Positions 35,758 to 45,594 of a stretch of 64,000 nt of DNA are shown here, one piece after another; position 1 is the first letter of the stretch, and each line of letters begins with the position of its first letter. Origin of the DNA: Brumimicrobium sp051745635. Lineage in GTDB: Bacteria > Bacteroidota > Bacteroidia > Flavobacteriales_D > Crocinitomicaceae. The translations under genes were made by a program, and so were the position numbers. The DNA is taken from NCBI GenBank assembly GCA_051745635.1, contig JBNJEH010000005.1:1-64000 (forward strand). Reading direction: 5' to 3'. Below the pieces are notes generated by a model, which made no database searches, had not been told where the DNA came from, and saw only the letters and a program-made list of their open reading frames with translations.

Positions 35758-38004
35758 CTAATTTTTTATTTCGCCAGTCAACGTCAGTTCCAGTGGTTCA
35801 GGTGCATCTTTGTAGTTGATCTTCACGTGTTGCGCCTGATGTCCGCTTCTGCCACTCGTATCGAATTGGATAAGTACGGTCGTTTTCTCACCAGGTTTTA
35901 ATTTGTTCTGTTCAATATTGACTTCAAGGCACTTGCAATCTACCGTTGATTCAATCAGGGTAACAGGTGTATCCCCTGCATTTTGTATGATAAATTCGCG
36001 TTCAATCTGGCTGTCTGGCTCAATTTTCCCTGCATCGATCACTGCATCCTGTGCAGTTAACAGTGTGGTGCGTTCTTCATCTTTTAAAACGTCTACACTC
36101 TGAATCTCTATTTTTCGTTCTATCGCTGCTGCCCTCGAATAAACTGAGTTTTGTACATCGTTAGGGTTATCGCTCGTTATTTGATCGGCTTCATATTCTC
36201 CGAAAGGCACTTGTACAATCGACAACGCTCCTCCATTTTCTGCACTTCCGTTGAAATAAGGTCGAAAGACTCCGTCGTCGTAGTTGTTTAAATAGTTTTT
36301 TAGTGAAGCAATGCGGCGTTTTGTAAGATTGACATTGTAATCCGTTTTCGCCAGAGGGCTGGCAAATCCTTTTACTTTCATCTGAATTTTCCGTCCACGC
36401 TGCAACTCTTCCAGGAGTAAATCGCGAAACAATTCTAAATCTGCCACACCTTGTTTGACATATTCCAAAAAGAAATCTTCTATATCTTCCCGGGCATCAG
36501 CGGCATCATCCTTACTCAACCCCTCCGAATATTCCTTTTTGTATTTATCAATCATTTCAATATATTCCGAGTAGCTATCCATGTAATTCACATTCGTCGT
36601 AGTATCTCTGGAACTCGGATTGGGTATATCATTATGAAAGTACAGCGTCACCGGTAGTCGTTGATTCAAATCTGATAAACTCTCTTCAACTGTAGGGGGA
36701 GCAACTACCAGCGGTTTGCGCAGTAGAAAAATATCGCTGCAACAAGTGGGATTCTTGCTGTAATAAACACCGCGACGATTTGAACTGAAAAACGCCGTAT
36801 CTTTGGAACGCGTCTTAAAATAGTACAGATCGTTCGCTGGAGAATTAATCGGTTCCATCATATTTTCAGGAGCCTGAAAGAAGGTCGTATACTCGGATTG
36901 AAACACATCGTAGCCTCCAAATCCATTATTCCAGGAACTACTAAAATACAATGTTGTCGACTCGGCATCCCAATAGGGACTCAACTCGTTGTCCGGAGAA
37001 TTAAGGCGTTTCACATTGATTGGGCGTCTGAATTGATTGCCATTTTTGATAAAGCTATACCAAATATCCATACCACCTTCGCCATCTTTGCGGTCGGAAG
37101 CGTAAAAAAGCACCTCTTCTCCTTCCCACTCTCCAATAAACGGCATGGTTGTATTTGCTCCGGGTTCATTAATGATTGGTCCCAATGTATCGACATCTAC
37201 AAATTGATTATTTTCAAAATAGGCTACAGCAATCCTGCAATTATAACCCGATTGCCAATCTTTGCAAAGACTAAAATAAAAACGCTCACCATCGAGACTG
37301 AAGCTACCGTTCCCGGCACTAAAGTTATCCCAAAATAAATCTTCGACCACCTTCGGTTGCGAAAACGCACTGTCCTCCAGCTGCGAAGTGTAGAGATGCG
37401 TTGAGTACGTTGTATCGTAAACCTTCTCTCCTTCTCCAGTCGAATCTGCTTTTAAAGCCGAAAGCAACAATTGATCTTTAAAAATTCGATGCCCAAACTC
37501 ACTGTCTACTGAATTCAAAGGTTCCGGCAGATGTTCAAATATTTCCCTGACAGAATCACCCTGATTCGATTTTGCCCAGATACAGGACTTTACTTCGTTT
37601 CTGCTCTTCAGATAGCGGTATCCCCGCCGATCACTTCTGTATTTCTTTTTAGCCTTTTTAAAAATGTCCAGCGCAGCGTCGTATTTCCCCATCTGTTTGA
37701 GCATTAATCCGTGGTATAGTAAACTCTCCGGATAGATTTCAGCCGCTTCGCGATCGTATACTTTGCCGTAGTAATAGGCTGCTTTTTCGTAATCTTTGTA
37801 GGCGCGCAATACTTGAGCATATTCCCACAATGTATTGATAGAGCTGGAGTCAATTTTCATGGCTTTATCGTAATACTCCAGTGCATAAACGTAATCTCCT
37901 TCCTCATATTTTTCACGGGCAAACTCGAGGTATTTTTTGAGCTCCTGCTGGCCTAAAGCTGAAAAACTCAAGAGCAAAAAAAGCGTTATATATAATCTGG
38001 ACAT
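35758..38004 (-). CDS. PorE-like OmpA-family protein with TPR, beta-propeller, OmpA and DUF1573 domains
   Basis: 748 residues. Order: signal peptide (ends SALGQ), TPR repeats (about 20-130; YALEYYDKAMKID), a PD40/WD40-like propeller (about 210-430; LFYASDRKDGEGGMDIWYS, PYWDAESTTLYFSS), an OmpA peptidoglycan-binding domain (about 455-650; MKVKGFASPLAKTDYNVNLT, TKRRIASLKNYL) and a C-terminal DUF1573 domain (DCKCLEVNIEQNKLKPGEKT). The first parts match T9SS PorE-type proteins that link secretion to peptidoglycan; DUF1573 at the end is an unusual addition. It is the last gene of the adhesin-sprF-ompA unit, overlapping sprF by 19 bases. Confidence 0.85.
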   Translation of the reverse strand: MSRLYITLFLLLSFSALGQQELKKYLEFAREKYEEGDYVYALEYYDKAMKIDSSSINTLWEYAQVLRAYKDYEKAAYYYGKVYDREAAEIYPESLLYHGLMLKQMGKYDAALDIFKKAKKKYRSDRRGYRYLKSRNEVKSCIWAKSNQGDSVREIFEHLPEPLNSVDSEFGHRIFKDQLLLSALKADSTGEGEKVYDTTYSTHLYTSQLEDSAFSQPKVVEDLFWDNFSAGNGSFSLDGERFYFSLCKDWQSGYNCRIAVAYFENNQFVDVDTLGPIINEPGANTTMPFIGEWEGEEVLFYASDRKDGEGGMDIWYSFIKNGNQFRRPINVKRLNSPDNELSPYWDAESTTLYFSSSWNNGFGGYDVFQSEYTTFFQAPENMMEPINSPANDLYYFKTRSKDTAFFSSNRRGVYYSKNPTCCSDIFLLRKPLVVAPPTVEESLSDLNQRLPVTLYFHNDIPNPSSRDTTTNVNYMDSYSEYIEMIDKYKKEYSEGLSKDDAADAREDIEDFFLEYVKQGVADLELFRDLLLEELQRGRKIQMKVKGFASPLAKTDYNVNLTKRRIASLKNYLNNYDDGVFRPYFNGSAENGGALSIVQVPFGEYEADQITSDNPNDVQNSVYSRAAAIERKIEIQSVDVLKDEERTTLLTAQDAVIDAGKIEPDSQIEREFIIQNAGDTPVTLIESTVDCKCLEVNIEQNKLKPGEKTTVLIQFDTSGRSGHQAQHVKINYKDAPEPLELTLTGEIKN

Positions 38005-38987
38005 ACGCGATGCTGAATATTATTCGGTTTAAACGTTTTTAGGATATAACGAACACTTATTTCGAGTCCTCCCCTTGCTCTACTCGCCTGGTAAAGTGAA
38101 GAAAAATTAATATCATAAGAAACGCCGGCCCACCAGTTTTGATATTCCATTCCCGCCATGATATAACCGGCATCCCGACTTCTCAAGAAACCTCCAAACA
38201 TGATGGACCTATACTCACCCAATCGATCAACCAAGATATAGCGCGCCTGAGTGCCCAAAATAAATTCGCGATACTTCCCCTGAATATTAAGCTGAAAACT
38301 CGGCAACACATCCCAATCGAGCCCAACATCATAAGCTGCACGAGCGAAAAGTGTCGTCCTTAAATCGCGTTTTATCGTCTCTCCAAAAAATCCCTGATTG
38401 GGACGATTAATATTAAACAGGGCAATTCCCGCCGTCACATTTTTTCGGTCACTCTGTAAAAATTGATACGTCACTCCCGTTCCCCAGGTAAAATTTGTTT
38501 TTCGCTGTGTTTGAATACTTTCATTCGTAGAAAGATTGGGGTTAAAAAAGGTACCGTTCCATTGATTATCAAAATTAAATGCATTGGCGTTAAAGGAACG
38601 CGTATTCAGTCCAAACTGCAATCCTCCGCGCAAAACATGTGTCGAATCTGCCGTCAATTTGTGCGTATAGGCCACGGAAGGCTGAAACTCAATGGTACGA
38701 AATGCGCCATCTCCTGCAACATCGTTAAAGAAAAAACCGCCAATACTGATTTTATTCATCAGAATATTTTTTGCTTCAGCTGAGATAAACTGTGTTTGAA
38801 ACGGAACGGTAACACTCCTCCATTGATCCCGTATATTGGCATGAAAGCGGTAATCCCCTTTGAAAGTTCCAACATTTGCAGGACTTTGAAAAACAGGATT
38901 GTGATCATACTGCGACCAGTGAATATCCTGAGCTGAAACCCGGAAACTCAATACTATTAAAATCAGTATTTTAAAAATCTTTCTCAT
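37986..38987 (-). CDS. PorP/SprF family T9SS outer-membrane protein
   Basis: 333 residues. Signal peptide (ends VSAQ), then the family opening DIHWSQYDHNPVFQSPANVG with DYRFHANIRDQWRSV, and beta-barrel strands through the length (GGLQFGLNTRSF, ARGGLEISVRY at the end). SprF-type proteins assist export and attachment of the adhesin encoded next to them. The ATG follows the stop codon of the adhesin gene without a gap (TAA then ATG), and the gene overlaps the ompA-like gene downstream by 19 bases, so the three are translationally coupled. Confidence 0.92.
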   Translation of the reverse strand: MRKIFKILILIVLSFRVSAQDIHWSQYDHNPVFQSPANVGTFKGDYRFHANIRDQWRSVTVPFQTQFISAEAKNILMNKISIGGFFFNDVAGDGAFRTIEFQPSVAYTHKLTADSTHVLRGGLQFGLNTRSFNANAFNFDNQWNGTFFNPNLSTNESIQTQRKTNFTWGTGVTYQFLQSDRKNVTAGIALFNINRPNQGFFGETIKRDLRTTLFARAAYDVGLDWDVLPSFQLNIQGKYREFILGTQARYILVDRLGEYRSIMFGGFLRSRDAGYIMAGMEYQNWWAGVSYDINFSSLYQASRARGGLEISVRYILKTFKPNNIQHRVCPDYI

Positions 38988-41900
38988 TTAGCGAATCAAC
39001 GTAACATTTCCCTGGATTAAAAATGATTGCCCGTCGATACAATAGCCATCCAGGTAGTAATCGTAAACATCGGGGTCCATCGGTTTTCCTTTATACGTTC
39101 CGTCCCACCCTTTCGACATGTCCGTCGTTTCGAAAACGAGTTCTCCCCACCTGTTGTAAATGCGGAACACAACCTCTTCGACAATGTCACTGCGCACGTA
39201 AAGCACGTCGTTTTCTTGATCCCCGTTCGGTGAGAAAGCATTGGGCACAAAAACAAACGGTTCATCACATACAAATTCAAAAACTTCGACAATGACCGCC
39301 GCCTCTTTTGTACAAATACCGTCCGACACCAGTACTGTAAACTCGGTCGTTTCTTCCATATAAGCAGTTGTCGTTTGCTGATTGGGATCGTCTACGGCAT
39401 TCACGGGTTGCCAAATATAATTGTAACCGGAAGGTGTGGCATCGAGCGTAACCGTCGTGCCGTACGGAACATTCTCATCGGAGGCTTCAGCATTCACGAG
39501 TGTTTCATCGATAGCTGACACCGATAACATTATTGAATCTTCTACCTGACAACCATTGCTCGCCGTGGCTGAAAGATAGAGGTACTGCGTTTCTTCAGGG
39601 TTTACAACGACCGTATTTGTTCCGTCTCCACTCACAATAATTGAATCTGCCGACCAGTCATACCCCGAGAAAGTAATCCCCGAAGTGTCACTTTCCGCAG
39701 TAATGATCACCTCATCGCCCAAACAGAGATTCGATGTACCGGTCAAATTGATGGAAGCACTCGTAAAATCTACTTCAACACTGTCCATAACAGAACAACC
39801 GGCGTTGGAAGCCTGAAAATAATAATAACCGCTTTCGGGATCGGGAATTGTCACTGTAGAATCTGTTAAATCGCTGTTCAGGGTATCTGATAAATTAGAA
39901 TCTGAAGACCATACGAAGGAAGTCGCCGTACCATTTGAATTCGCCGTAAAATTGAGTGTCTCGGGATTACAAAGCGACACTGGTGGTATTGCATCCAAAT
40001 CGATTTCGGGAGTCACTTCAATGGTGATTTGAGCCGTATCCGTTATGAGACAAACCGAGTCGGTCACGTAGAGAAATACATCGTAGGTTCCGGGTGTAGA
40101 ATAATTTACCGTCGGTTCAAAGGTGGTGGAATCCAAATCGCCGTTACCGAAATCCCAAACATAACTATCGGACTGCGAAGAAAAGTTATCAAAAGTCACT
40201 TCAAAGGGAGCGCAACCGACATTGTTTTCTACTGAAAAATCGGCATTCGGTATCAGGTTGAAATCAAACTTAAACACCAGTGCATTACAGTTGTCGGCCA
40301 AATTTTGATCCGACCACGCATCGGGAGTTGTTGGAAAATCACTATTTCCGCCGCATCCGCCGCAGACGCCCTGATAGACTACACCATTTTTGTCGAAGCG
40401 ACTCGTTCCTCCATCTACGTGCTCGTCCGATGCTGCCCCTCCCATGTATGTTCCATACAGCAAACTATTAAAATCGCGCTCAATCACGATGAGATAAAAA
40501 TCAAATCCATTCGGCGGTGTCTGCTGAAAGGCATCAGAAGTTACGGGTAACCCTGAAACGGGGTTTGACTGCAATATGTTGGCACCCCACCCGGAAACGT
40601 ACATGTTGCCGCAGATATCTACCAGAAATGCTGATGGCGAAATGTCAAATGTCGTACTGCCACTGCCGAAGACCGTCGACCCCTCCAATGTGGATAAATC
40701 GGGGGTTAGTTTAGCGATGAATTGGCTCGAATTCGGATTGGAATAGGAAGCGTTAACCACCGGAAAATTGCCACCATTACTCTGCCCCACGACAAATACA
40801 TTGTCCAGACGATCTATTTCCACGAAGAAAACCTGATCGTAATCGGCCATTCCGAGATAGGTAGACTGCGTCAACGTCTGTCCATCAGGGGTGAGTTTAC
40901 CAATAAAACCATCTGTTTCCCCTCCTCCGTATGCAGCCTGATAAGCTCCGGCTGTATTTGGCAGATCACTCGAACTTGTTCCACCGGCAAATACGATGTT
41001 GGCACTCGAATCCACTTTCACTGAATACACGGCGTCGTTTTCGGTTCCACCATAAAAGCTCGACCACTGCAATGCTGAAAAATCATTTTCAATTTTAAAC
41101 ACCACGCCGTCAGATTGACCTCCGGTAGTCGGCTGAAAAGGGTTAGCTGTAGGGAAATCTGATGAGCGCGTGCACGAACCGACTAAAATATTATTGACAG
41201 AGTCGAGCATAATCTCACCGCGAAACTGATCACCATAATTGGTTGTTAGACTGTCATACGCATTGACACTGTTGTAATTGCCCCCGGAAATCAAATAATT
41301 GACGCCATCATTTCCAGCCCCTCCGACGTACGTAGATCCCATTAAATTCTGACCATTTTCAGAAAATTTAGCCACAAAAATGTCTGTTCCCGCATTTCCG
41401 AAATCGGTTCCATTAAAATTAATTGATAATGGATCACCTCCGGCATGCGCCGTTTGAAAACCATTTACAACAGGGAAATCCTGCGAAGAAGTGACACCAT
41501 AGGCGTAAACATTATTGTCCCGATCACAAATCAACGAGTGTGGAACGTCCGTTCCCTGCGTGTTATCTCCGCCACCGAAAAAAGTCGACCACAGCATCGT
41601 TTCACCATCGGGTGAATATTTTGATATAAAAGCGTCCGTCGTTGCGACACCGACATCGGCAACGGTCATATTCGAATTGACATCATAAGCACTGCCGTCC
41701 GGCATCGGGTAATCATTGCCGTAAACCATCCCGGCGTTATAAGCTGTACCATCATAACCGTAGGTAGCAGACATACCAAAATTATCGGAAATCGCACCAC
41801 AATACGTAGCAAATACTAACGTCGGGTCAATAATCAACTCCACTCGTTCGTTAAATTCATCCAATTCAAAAGTCACCTCATCTCCATCGAGTTGAAAAGA

Positions 41901-42557
41901 ACACCCAATTTCACGAATCTGACCATTCACAATCTGATAAGCGTACGGTTCCTGTTCCTTAATGACGCCTAATTCTCCTTCTATTTGCAGGTTCCCGTCA
42001 TCGTCGATTGCCAATTTTTTTTGATTGGCATATTTCATTCGGATGGCATTCGGGTCGGCTCCCGGCGCTACGACAAACTCATATTTTATTTCCCGTTCCT
42101 GTTCGATGAAGCGAACGTCAATGGCGTCATATACACTTTTCAAAGTAAACTCATTGTATCCGCGAACTTCCGATGTCCACTTCTCCCGTTTTTTTCCGAT
42201 ATGGTAATTGTAATAATGCTCCGTCGGCTGTTTTCTCTCAACATCCTCAATAGGGTTAGCGCCTTCAAAATGCAGATTGATCACTTCCTGCTTGAAGTAC
42301 AGTGAAGAGTCCCCAACAGAGGAACGATTAAAATGCGCATCATTCATCCGGTCATAATCCTGCAAATGAAACAGTACGCGACCGTCTTCCACCCACATAT
42401 TTCCACTGCCGAAACGGTTCATAAAAAAAACGTGATCGGGCCACTGACCTTTGTTTTCTATAAATGCATGGTGCACCGAATGACTGTGCGTAACCTCTTG
42501 AGCCTTAATGGCATTAGACGCTATAAAAATAAGCAGTAAGAGTAGTCGCCACTTCAT
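38988..42557 (-). CDS. Large T9SS-exported surface protein with SBBP propeller repeats, PKD and CHU_C domain
   Basis: 1189 residues from MKWRLLLLLIFIASNAIKAQ, a signal peptide that decides the start over the longer frame. An N-terminal DUF7948-like domain (FIENKGQWPDHVFFMNRFG) and SBBP beta-propeller repeats (LMGSTYVGGAGNDGVNYL, WSSFYGGTENDAVYSVKVD) come first. A PKD domain (YVWDFGNGDLDSTTFEPTV), Ig-like units and a CHU_C/type B T9SS signal (FVPNAFSPNGDQENDVLYV, IYNRWGELVFETTDMSKGW) follow. It is probably the client exported with the help of the SprF encoded directly downstream. Its ligand or role (adhesion, gliding) is not readable. Confidence 0.88.
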   Translation of the reverse strand: MKWRLLLLLIFIASNAIKAQEVTHSHSVHHAFIENKGQWPDHVFFMNRFGSGNMWVEDGRVLFHLQDYDRMNDAHFNRSSVGDSSLYFKQEVINLHFEGANPIEDVERKQPTEHYYNYHIGKKREKWTSEVRGYNEFTLKSVYDAIDVRFIEQEREIKYEFVVAPGADPNAIRMKYANQKKLAIDDDGNLQIEGELGVIKEQEPYAYQIVNGQIREIGCSFQLDGDEVTFELDEFNERVELIIDPTLVFATYCGAISDNFGMSATYGYDGTAYNAGMVYGNDYPMPDGSAYDVNSNMTVADVGVATTDAFISKYSPDGETMLWSTFFGGGDNTQGTDVPHSLICDRDNNVYAYGVTSSQDFPVVNGFQTAHAGGDPLSINFNGTDFGNAGTDIFVAKFSENGQNLMGSTYVGGAGNDGVNYLISGGNYNSVNAYDSLTTNYGDQFRGEIMLDSVNNILVGSCTRSSDFPTANPFQPTTGGQSDGVVFKIENDFSALQWSSFYGGTENDAVYSVKVDSSANIVFAGGTSSSDLPNTAGAYQAAYGGGETDGFIGKLTPDGQTLTQSTYLGMADYDQVFFVEIDRLDNVFVVGQSNGGNFPVVNASYSNPNSSQFIAKLTPDLSTLEGSTVFGSGSTTFDISPSAFLVDICGNMYVSGWGANILQSNPVSGLPVTSDAFQQTPPNGFDFYLIVIERDFNSLLYGTYMGGAASDEHVDGGTSRFDKNGVVYQGVCGGCGGNSDFPTTPDAWSDQNLADNCNALVFKFDFNLIPNADFSVENNVGCAPFEVTFDNFSSQSDSYVWDFGNGDLDSTTFEPTVNYSTPGTYDVFLYVTDSVCLITDTAQITIEVTPEIDLDAIPPVSLCNPETLNFTANSNGTATSFVWSSDSNLSDTLNSDLTDSTVTIPDPESGYYYFQASNAGCSVMDSVEVDFTSASINLTGTSNLCLGDEVIITAESDTSGITFSGYDWSADSIIVSGDGTNTVVVNPEETQYLYLSATASNGCQVEDSIMLSVSAIDETLVNAEASDENVPYGTTVTLDATPSGYNYIWQPVNAVDDPNQQTTTAYMEETTEFTVLVSDGICTKEAAVIVEVFEFVCDEPFVFVPNAFSPNGDQENDVLYVRSDIVEEVVFRIYNRWGELVFETTDMSKGWDGTYKGKPMDPDVYDYYLDGYCIDGQSFLIQGNVTLIR

Positions 42558-42622
42558 ATCGTTAAAAGTAATGAATTCAGATGAATAGCAGAAAAAATCA
42601 AAGGAGAATTTGGTTTCTGCAA

Positions 42623-42630
42623 TATATTTG
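42623..42630 (+). promoter_or_regulatory. Bacteroidota -7 box upstream of dnaK
   Basis: TATATTTG matches TANNTTTG, 156 bases ahead of the dnaK ATG, in the region divergent from the large adhesin gene. A long 5' leader would follow. No TTTG at ideal -33 spacing. Confidence 0.35.
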
Positions 42631-42631
42631 G

Positions 42632-42656
42632 CTGACAATATGCGACATGTTGTCAG
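42632..42656. promoter_or_regulatory. Inverted repeat CTGACAA-N11-TTGTCAG upstream of dnaK
   Basis: Two perfect 7-base arms 11 bases apart lie directly after the TATATTTG box, where a repressor would overlap the transcription start or where a leader hairpin would form. It is not the CIRCE element of HrcA-controlled chaperone genes. Confidence 0.4.
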
Positions 42657-42778
42657 TGGATTTACGCCCAAAACGTTCAAAACATGTCAAAATGTGAAGT
42701 GAACAGCATCAAAATGTTGGTGGCATAACTCTTGAGAAAGGTGAAGTGAATAAAAATCAGGAAAAAACAAATACAGAT

Positions 42779-44689
42779 ATGGGAAAAATAATTGGAATTG
42801 ACTTAGGTACTACCAACTCTTGCGTTTCCGTGATGGAGGGTAACGAGCCAGTAGTAATCACTAATGCAGAAGGAAAAAGAACGACGCCCTCCATTGTTGC
42901 ATTTGTAGAAGGAGGAGAGCGCAAAGTGGGTGATCCGGCAAAACGCCAGGCCATCACGAATCCGCACAAAACGATTTCTTCTATCAAACGTTTCATGGGG
43001 TCATCTTTCGACGATGTCGCCAAAGAAGTGAAGCGGATGTCTTACGAAGTCGTAAAAGGCGACAACAACACACCGCGCGTAAAAATTGACGACCGTACAT
43101 TTACACCGCAGGAGATTTCTGCGATGATTCTTCAAAAAATGAAGAAAACAGCAGAAGACTACCTCGGTCAGGAAGTTACAGAAGCTGTGGTGACTGTACC
43201 GGCTTACTTTAACGACTCGCAGCGACAAGCGACGAAGGAAGCGGGTGAGATCGCAGGTTTGGAGATCAAACGTATTATCAACGAACCAACAGCAGCAGCA
43301 CTGGCATACGGACTCGACAAAAAAGATGTCGATCAGAAAGTAGCGGTATTTGACTTCGGTGGCGGTACGCACGATGTTTCTATACTAGAACTCGGTGACG
43401 GTGTATTTGAAGTACTCGCCACAGACGGAGATACGCACTTGGGTGGTGACGACGTCGATGAAGCGATTATCAATTGGCTGGCCGATGAATTTAAAAATGA
43501 TGAAGGAATTGACCTTCGCGAAGATCCAATGGCGCTGCAACGATTGAAAGAAGCGGCTGAAAAGGCGAAAATTGAGCTTTCTTCAACAACTTCTACTGAA
43601 ATCAACTTGCCGTACATTATGCCTGTAGATGGTGTGCCTAAACACTTGGTGCGCACACTTCAGCGTTCTAAATTTGAGCAATTGATTTCTGACATTGTGG
43701 AGCGTACAATCGCACCTTGTCGATCAGCATTGAAAAGTGCAGGATTATCGACTAACGACATTGATGAAGTAATCCTGGTAGGTGGATCTACACGTATTCC
43801 GGTCATTCAGGATGCAGTGAAGAACTTCTTCAAAAAAGATCCATCGAAAGGCGTTAACCCTGATGAAGTTGTGGCAATTGGTGCAGCGATCCAGGGAGGT
43901 GTCCTGACTGGTGAAGTCAAAGATGTGCTTCTTTTAGATGTCGTTCCGCTTTCAGTTGGAATTGAAACTATGGGAGGTGTCATGACGAAATTGATCGACG
44001 CCAATACGACGATACCGACGAAGAAATCTGAAGTGTTCTCGACAGCAGCAGATAATCAACCATCGGTCGATATTCACGTGCTGCAAGGTGAACGTTCGAT
44101 GGCTGCAGATAACAAAACGCTTGGACGCTTCCAGTTGACGGATATTCCACCAGCGCGTCGCGGAGAGCCACAAATTGAAGTGACTTTCGACATCGATGCT
44201 AACGGTATCATGAATATCTCGGCAAAAGACAAAGGAACTGGAAAAGAGCAATCCATTAAAATCGAAGCTTCTTCCGGATTGAGCGAAGAAGAAATCGAAA
44301 AAATGAAAGCTGAAGCTGAAGCCAACGAAGAAGCCGACAAGAAGAAGAAAGAAGAAGTGGATACACTCAACAAAGCGGATTCACTCATCTTCCAGACGGA
44401 ACGTCAGCTCGAAGAATATGGTGACAAAATTCCGGAAGATAAGAAAAAGCCTATCCAGGATGCGCTTGCTGAATTGAAATCAGCATACGAAGCGAAAGAT
44501 GTGGATAAAATCAATGAATCTTCTGAGAAATTAAACACGGTATTCCAGGCGGCATCTCAAGAGATGTACCAGGATCAAGGTCAGGGTGCACAAGGAGAAG
44601 CTGGTCAAGAGCAAGCGTCTTCAGACGACAACAGTGACGACGAAGTGACTGATGTTGATTTCGAAGAAGTTGACGAAGACAAAAAGTAA
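42779..44689 (+). CDS. dnaK: Chaperone DnaK (Hsp70)
   Basis: 636 residues from MGKIIGIDLGTTNSCVSVME, the universal start; the frame extends 11 codons upstream but without conservation. ATPase motifs include GLEIKRIINEPTAAALAYGL, VFDFGGGTHDVSILELGDG (His where E. coli has Phe, as I recall in flavobacteria) and ILVGGSTRIPVIQ. The substrate domain has LLLDVVPLSVGIETMGGV and VLQGERSMAADNK. The tail is a Gln/Gly/Ser linker ending in the acidic VDFEEVDEDKK. DnaK folds proteins with DnaJ/CbpA and GrpE; only cbpA is in this window. Confidence 0.98.
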   Translation: MGKIIGIDLGTTNSCVSVMEGNEPVVITNAEGKRTTPSIVAFVEGGERKVGDPAKRQAITNPHKTISSIKRFMGSSFDDVAKEVKRMSYEVVKGDNNTPRVKIDDRTFTPQEISAMILQKMKKTAEDYLGQEVTEAVVTVPAYFNDSQRQATKEAGEIAGLEIKRIINEPTAAALAYGLDKKDVDQKVAVFDFGGGTHDVSILELGDGVFEVLATDGDTHLGGDDVDEAIINWLADEFKNDEGIDLREDPMALQRLKEAAEKAKIELSSTTSTEINLPYIMPVDGVPKHLVRTLQRSKFEQLISDIVERTIAPCRSALKSAGLSTNDIDEVILVGGSTRIPVIQDAVKNFFKKDPSKGVNPDEVVAIGAAIQGGVLTGEVKDVLLLDVVPLSVGIETMGGVMTKLIDANTTIPTKKSEVFSTAADNQPSVDIHVLQGERSMAADNKTLGRFQLTDIPPARRGEPQIEVTFDIDANGIMNISAKDKGTGKEQSIKIEASSGLSEEEIEKMKAEAEANEEADKKKKEEVDTLNKADSLIFQTERQLEEYGDKIPEDKKKPIQDALAELKSAYEAKDVDKINESSEKLNTVFQAASQEMYQDQGQGAQGEAGQEQASSDDNSDDEVTDVDFEEVDEDKK

Positions 44690-45023
44690 AACGCAGTAGC
44701 GATATAAACTGGAAAGAGGTTGTCAGCAATGGCGACCTCTTTTTTTGTTTTAGATGGTTCTTCCACGCATTTATATGGTAAGCTGTACAGTCAATCCTAT
44801 TTGGGGAAGTGCAGGTGAACCGTGAACTTTTGAACCGAAGATTTTAGAAAACAGAAATCTTAACCAGTAATCTAACAGTTGATGCAAATTGACTTTTCAA
44901 TGCATTTCCACGACCAACATGTTTTAAAACCAGGGTTTTCCCTGTAAAAAAAAGCTTTCATTTCCAGATATATAAAACGAACAACTTTATTATTTTTACC
45001 GTCATAACACATTTTATCTGGAT
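44690..45023. other. Intergenic region after dnaK
   Basis: 334 bases. A terminator occupies 44713-44746; the rest is AT-rich, with stops in all frames, and should carry the lemA promoter near 44960-45010. I could not identify a convincing promoter box. Confidence 0.45.
44713..44746 (+). terminator. Intrinsic terminator of dnaK
   Basis: Stem AGAGGTTGTC / GGCGACCTCT (10 pairs, two of them G-T) with a six-base loop, extended by A/T pairs and followed by a T-run. It lies 23 bases after the dnaK stop. Confidence 0.85.
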
Positions 45024-45572
45024 ATGGCAACCATTATATTTTTAGGATTCATTTTTATAATTCTTTATTCAGTTTATGCATATAACAGTTTCGTGCGCAC
45101 TGAAAATTTAGTGAAGAATGCATTTCATAACATCGATGTCATGCTCAAAAAGAGGTACGATTTAATTCCTCAACTTGTCAATACGGTCAAAGGTATTATG
45201 AAGCACGAAAAGGAAACATTAGAAAGCCTGGTCACTCTTCGTTCGCAAGCGACAGCTCAGGGGACCGACCGGGATCGGGAAGTAGACCTCAACAATGAAA
45301 TTTCAAAAAAACTGGAACAAATTCAAATTGCTGTGGAGGCTTATCCCGAACTAAAATCGAATGAAAACATGCTGCAATTGCAAGAGACACTGGTTGATGT
45401 AGAAGATAATTTATCCGCCTCCCGAAGATCTTACAATGCCAATGTGGCCCGATATAACACCTTACTGAAAAGTTTTCCAAGCAATATCATTGGAAATATG
45501 TTTAGCTATAAAGAAAAAACAGGCTTCCAGGCTACGAGTGTTGAACGTATGCGCCCCGAGACAAAAATGTAA
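45024..45572 (+). CDS. LemA family protein
   Basis: 182 residues. One N-terminal membrane helix (IIFLGFIFIILYSVYAYNS) with a short outside tail, then the conserved LemA core: NAFHNIDVMLKKRYDLIPQL, VNTVKGIMKHEKETLESLV, and near the end SRRSYNANVARYN. LemA proteins are widely spread membrane proteins of unclear role. The gene is followed 22 bp later by a DUF3137 gene, a pairing that I recall from other bacteria and suggests a joint membrane function. Confidence 0.93.
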   Translation: MATIIFLGFIFIILYSVYAYNSFVRTENLVKNAFHNIDVMLKKRYDLIPQLVNTVKGIMKHEKETLESLVTLRSQATAQGTDRDREVDLNNEISKKLEQIQIAVEAYPELKSNENMLQLQETLVDVEDNLSASRRSYNANVARYNTLLKSFPSNIIGNMFSYKEKTGFQATSVERMRPETKM

Positions 45573-45594
45573 TTAAGGCTAAAAACAAACTACT

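Noticed and set aside
42632..42656. CIRCE element for HrcA at dnaK
   Set aside because: Arms do not match TTAGCACTC/GAGTGCTAA; only a generic inverted repeat is present.
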